From the NCBI GenBank assembly GCA_036519575.1, contig DATDKZ010000193.1, forward strand, positions 1 to 17,906: a stretch of 17,906 bases of DNA, given 5' to 3'. Shown here piece by piece: positions 15,906 through 17,906 of this stretch. Position 1 is the stretch's first letter. Each line of letters opens with the position of its first letter. Both the position numbers and the translations under genes were made by a program. Source of the DNA: AC-69 sp036519575. Lineage in GTDB: Bacteria > Actinomycetota > UBA4738 > HRBIN12. Below the pieces are notes generated by a model. It saw nothing but the letters and a program-made list of their open reading frames with translations, did no database searches and was not told the DNA's origin.

Positions 15906-15948
15906 CCTCGACGAGCCACGGTCGACGATGCCCCGGGCGTCGTCGAGG
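15906..15948 (-). promoter_or_regulatory. Alternative hairpins covering the add ribosome-binding site
   Basis: In the minus-strand leader, CCTCGACGA (15940-15948) can pair over 9 bp with TCGTCGAGG (15906-15914), which includes the start of the GAGGGG ribosome site. Its core TCGACGA can instead pair over 7 bp with another TCGTCGA (15922-15928), leaving the ribosome site free. Two exclusive folds of this kind could control translation. This is inferred from complementarity only. Confidence 0.35.
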
Positions 15949-15961
15949 CGGAACTCCAGCA

Positions 15962-15990
15962 CCGGTTGGACAATCTGTCAACCCAACCGG
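15962..15990. promoter_or_regulatory. Operator-like inverted repeat between the two deaminase genes (motif copy 2)
   Basis: CCGGTTGG (15962-15969) and CCAACCGG (15983-15990) form a perfect 8+8 bp inverted repeat around 13 bases; inside it, GGTTG and CAACC form a second pair. Bases 15962-15981 match the site before the Rieske gene at 17 of 20 positions. The minus strand of the core also reads TTGACA (15976-15981), usable as a -35 for add. Confidence 0.5.
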
Positions 15991-16020
15991 CAGGAAGCAT
16001 CGGACGCGACCTCATCGACT

Positions 16021-16045
16021 CCCGGCCGATAGAGTCCCCGGCCGA
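16021..16045 (+). promoter_or_regulatory. Candidate -10 of the second deaminase gene, flanked by a 9-bp direct repeat
   Basis: TAGAGT at 16030-16035 fits TANNNT and is bracketed by two copies of CCCGGCCGA (16021-16029 and 16037-16045). The start codon is 63 bases further on. No good -35 is visible. Confidence 0.25.
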
Positions 16046-16098
16046 CGAGCGAGTTGATGATTTGTGAGGCCGTCGGCTTGAAGGAGGAGGAAGCGGCG

Positions 16099-17118
16099 AT
16101 GAGGGAGCTATCCTCATTCATCGAGGGGATGCCAAAGGCGGAGCTGCATCTCCATCTCGAAGGTACGCTGGAGCCCGAGCTGAAGTTCGAGCTGGCCGCT
16201 CGGAACGGCCTTGACCTTTCGCTCGGCTCCGTCGAGGAGATGCGGGCGGCCTACGATTTCGACGACCTGCCGTCGTTCCTCGATGTGTACTACGAGGGGA
16301 TGAGCGTCCTGCTCACCGAGCACGACTTCTACGACCTTGCCATGGCCTACTGTCGAAAGGCGCACTCACAGAACGTCGTGTACGCCGAAGTCTTCTTCGA
16401 TCCGCAGGCTCACACGTCCCGGGGCATCCCGCTCGAGACGGTCATCGGGGGGTTTCGCCGCGCCCAGCAGGATGCGGAGTCGTCGCTCGGCCTTCGGACC
16501 CAACTCATCATGTGCTTCCTGCGGGACATGACGGCAGACTCCGCAAGCGAAACCCTCGAGCAATCCCTGCCGTACCGGGACTGGATCATCGGCGTAGGCC
16601 TGGATTCGGACGAGAAGGGCAACCCGCCGATCAAGTTCAAGGAAGTCTTCGAGCAGGCCAGAAGCCACGGCTTCCATCTCACGATGCACTGTGATGTGGA
16701 CCAAGAGAACTCGGTCGAGCACATCTGGCAATGCCTCAACAACATCGGCGTAGAGAGAATCGACCACGGCGTCAACTCCTTGGAGGACGACGGTCTAGTC
16801 AAGGAGATCATCGCAAGAGGCCTCGGGCTGACCGTCTGTCCGATCTCGAACAGCTACGTGACCGACGGTCTGAAGGCGCGTGAGTTCAAGACCATGCTCG
16901 ACCTCGGCATGCGAGCCACCATCAACTCGGACGACCCCGCGTACTTCCCGGGCTACATGAACGAGAACCTGACCACGGTGCAGGAGGCGGTGGGATTGAC
17001 GCGAGACGAGATCGCGCAGCTGGCGCGGAACGCGTTCACCATCGCTTGGTTGGACGAGCCGGCCAGAGGACGGTACCTGGACGCTCTCGAGACCTACGTG
17101 GCCGACACGGTTTCTTGA
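16099..17118 (+). CDS. Adenine/adenosine deaminase-family protein lacking the usual HxGE glutamate
   Basis: A 339-residue TIM-barrel protein of the same family as the divergent gene. The metal ligands are present: AELHLHLEG (H17, H19), H197, ERIDHG (H223) and NSDDP (D278, D279). The SDDPAYFPGYMNENL segment resembles adenine deaminases (usually DDPAYFGGY) more than adenosine deaminases. The oddity is the catalytic motif: where the family has HAGE, this protein reads MHCDVDQEN, so Val stands at the place of the proton-shuttle Glu; D199 or D201 might replace it. It may therefore act on a different substrate or work differently. The ATG at 16099 is chosen because GGAGGAGG lies at 16083-16090; the ATGs at 16054 and 16057 have no such site. 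Confidence 0.88.
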   Translation: MRELSSFIEGMPKAELHLHLEGTLEPELKFELAARNGLDLSLGSVEEMRAAYDFDDLPSFLDVYYEGMSVLLTEHDFYDLAMAYCRKAHSQNVVYAEVFFDPQAHTSRGIPLETVIGGFRRAQQDAESSLGLRTQLIMCFLRDMTADSASETLEQSLPYRDWIIGVGLDSDEKGNPPIKFKEVFEQARSHGFHLTMHCDVDQENSVEHIWQCLNNIGVERIDHGVNSLEDDGLVKEIIARGLGLTVCPISNSYVTDGLKAREFKTMLDLGMRATINSDDPAYFPGYMNENLTTVQEAVGLTRDEIAQLARNAFTIAWLDEPARGRYLDALETYVADTVS

Positions 17119-17168
17119 CCTGTCAGGTCTCTCCGGGGGGTCAAGCCCAGCAGCCGTCGTGGACGGCT
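17114..17168 (+). terminator. Hairpins at the end of the second deaminase gene
   Basis: CTTGACC and GGTCAAG (17114-17120 with 17139-17145) form a 7-bp stem over the stop codon. A competing small hairpin GACCT-gtc-AGGTC lies inside it, and AGCCGTC-gtg-GACGGCT (17152-17168) is a perfect hairpin after it. No T run follows, so factor-independent termination is doubtful. The rest of 17169-17290 shows only a TATCCT box at 17233-17238. Confidence 0.3.
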
Positions 17169-17290
17169 CGAGCCTGAAGGATTGTGCACCGCCTCGCGGA
17201 AGCCCGTGAGACCAGGGCCGCGATGACCCAGATATCCTGAGGGGTCCCGGTTGGAGCACCGGGTGGGCACGGATCGAGCGAGGGAGGCAC

Positions 17291-17906
17291 GTGGCGGGAC
17301 GACGGACCGGGCGCACCGCTGGCCCCACGAACGAGCGGCAGACCAAGGCCCAGCGGAAGGAGGAGGCCCGGCGGGAGCGCCTGGAGATCCAGCGGCGGAT
17401 GGCCCGCACCCGTCGCACTCGGTGGATCGCTCTGGCCGTCGCGGTCCTCGCGGTGGCCGCGGGCGCGACGTATTACGCGCTCCGCCCCCGGCCGAAGGTC
17501 CAGGACCCACAGCAGCTGCTGGCGGCCGCGCCCCAGGCGGCCAAGGCCGCAGGGTGCACGGATGTGAGGAACGTCGGTCCGTACCAGCCCGAGACTGCGG
17601 ACCGAACCCACGTCGCCGTCCCGGGCGGCCCCCCGACGATGCCGCCCCTTTCCACGTATCCGTCGGTACCCCCGGCATCCGGACCGCACAACGCCACCCC
17701 ATGGAGCCGTGGCGTGTACTCGACCCCTCCTCCGATCGATCAGGTGATCCATTCGCTGGAACACGGTGCGGCCGTCGTCTGGTATTCGTCGGATGTCTCG
17801 GGCGACGAGTTGGCCAAGATCGAGGACTTCTACCGGGACCCGTCTCATGGGCAGAAGGTCATCGTGGCCCCCTACGACTATCCGGACCAGGGAGCCGAGG
17901 GGACCC
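17291..17906 (+). CDS. DUF3105 membrane-anchored protein, cut by right edge
   Basis: The first 205 codons of a protein that continues beyond the window. It has a highly basic, charged N-terminal region (1-44, possibly coiled or disordered), one transmembrane span at about 45-63, and then an extracellular domain. That domain carries the DUF3105 marks: a cysteine at 89, a Pro-rich stretch leading to PPASGPHN (127-134), a GVYSTPPP turn, and VIHSLEHGAAVVWY (152-165). The family is common in actinobacteria and chloroflexi and has no agreed function; the conserved His/Glu residues suggest metal binding (inference). The start is GTG at 17291, with AGGGAGG three bases upstream, a rather short spacing. 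It looks independent of the purine genes. Confidence 0.82.
   Translation, partial: MAGRRTGRTAGPTNERQTKAQRKEEARRERLEIQRRMARTRRTRWIALAVAVLAVAAGATYYALRPRPKVQDPQQLLAAAPQAAKAAGCTDVRNVGPYQPETADRTHVAVPGGPPTMPPLSTYPSVPPASGPHNATPWSRGVYSTPPPIDQVIHSLEHGAAVVWYSSDVSGDELAKIEDFYRDPSHGQKVIVAPYDYPDQGAEGT

Noticed and set aside
15898..15981. Extended N-terminus of add to 15981
   Set aside because: The extra 28 residues cover inverted repeats and a ribosome site. GTG at 15897 has GAGGGG at the right distance and gives the normal family N-terminus.

Overview
The DNA is GC-rich and codes densely on both strands, with many GTG and TTG starts and several four-base stop/start overlaps. A WhiB-family Fe-S regulator, a lysine-rich H1-like protein and a complete fbiC/fbiA/fbiB set for coenzyme F420 (with the actinobacterial fusions FbiC = CofG+CofH and FbiB = CofE+nitroreductase) point to an actinomycetote. 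Genus or class cannot be fixed from the sequence alone; a little-studied, probably environmental lineage is an inference.

Layout. Positions 1-1410 (minus) hold the N-terminal 470 codons of a family 2 glycosyltransferase that runs off the left edge. Positions 1519-2041 (minus) are a two-gene unit, whiB-like then H1-like, with a terminator at its end and an unusually elaborate promoter region (2059-2116). Positions 2269-7104 are the F420 locus: fbiC on the minus strand, divergent from fbiA-fbiB on the plus strand. The two sides share a 13-bp block carrying two back-to-back -10-like elements close to the start codons, suggesting leaderless divergent transcripts. Positions 7105-7326 are non-coding or contain a tiny membrane ORF and a strongly foldable element.

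Positions 7327-17118 look like one functional neighbourhood for uptake and breakdown of purine-like compounds. It contains an MtaD/TrzN-type amidohydrolase and a Rieske oxygenase (plus), a BMP-type nucleoside ABC importer of four genes (minus: lipoprotein, double ATPase, two permeases), and two divergent adenosine/adenine deaminase-family genes. The importer would bring in a nucleoside or base. Three deaminase-type hydrolases would remove amino or other leaving groups, and the Rieske oxygenase could remove an N- or O-alkyl group or hydroxylate the ring. The second deaminase lacks the family's catalytic HxGE glutamate. The substrate is unknown; a modified (for example N-methylated) purine is my hypothesis. 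Positions 17291-17906 (plus) are the start of a membrane-anchored DUF3105 protein cut by the right edge.

No CRISPR array, rRNA, tRNA, transposase or phage gene was recognised. No stretch longer than 300 bases is free of genes.
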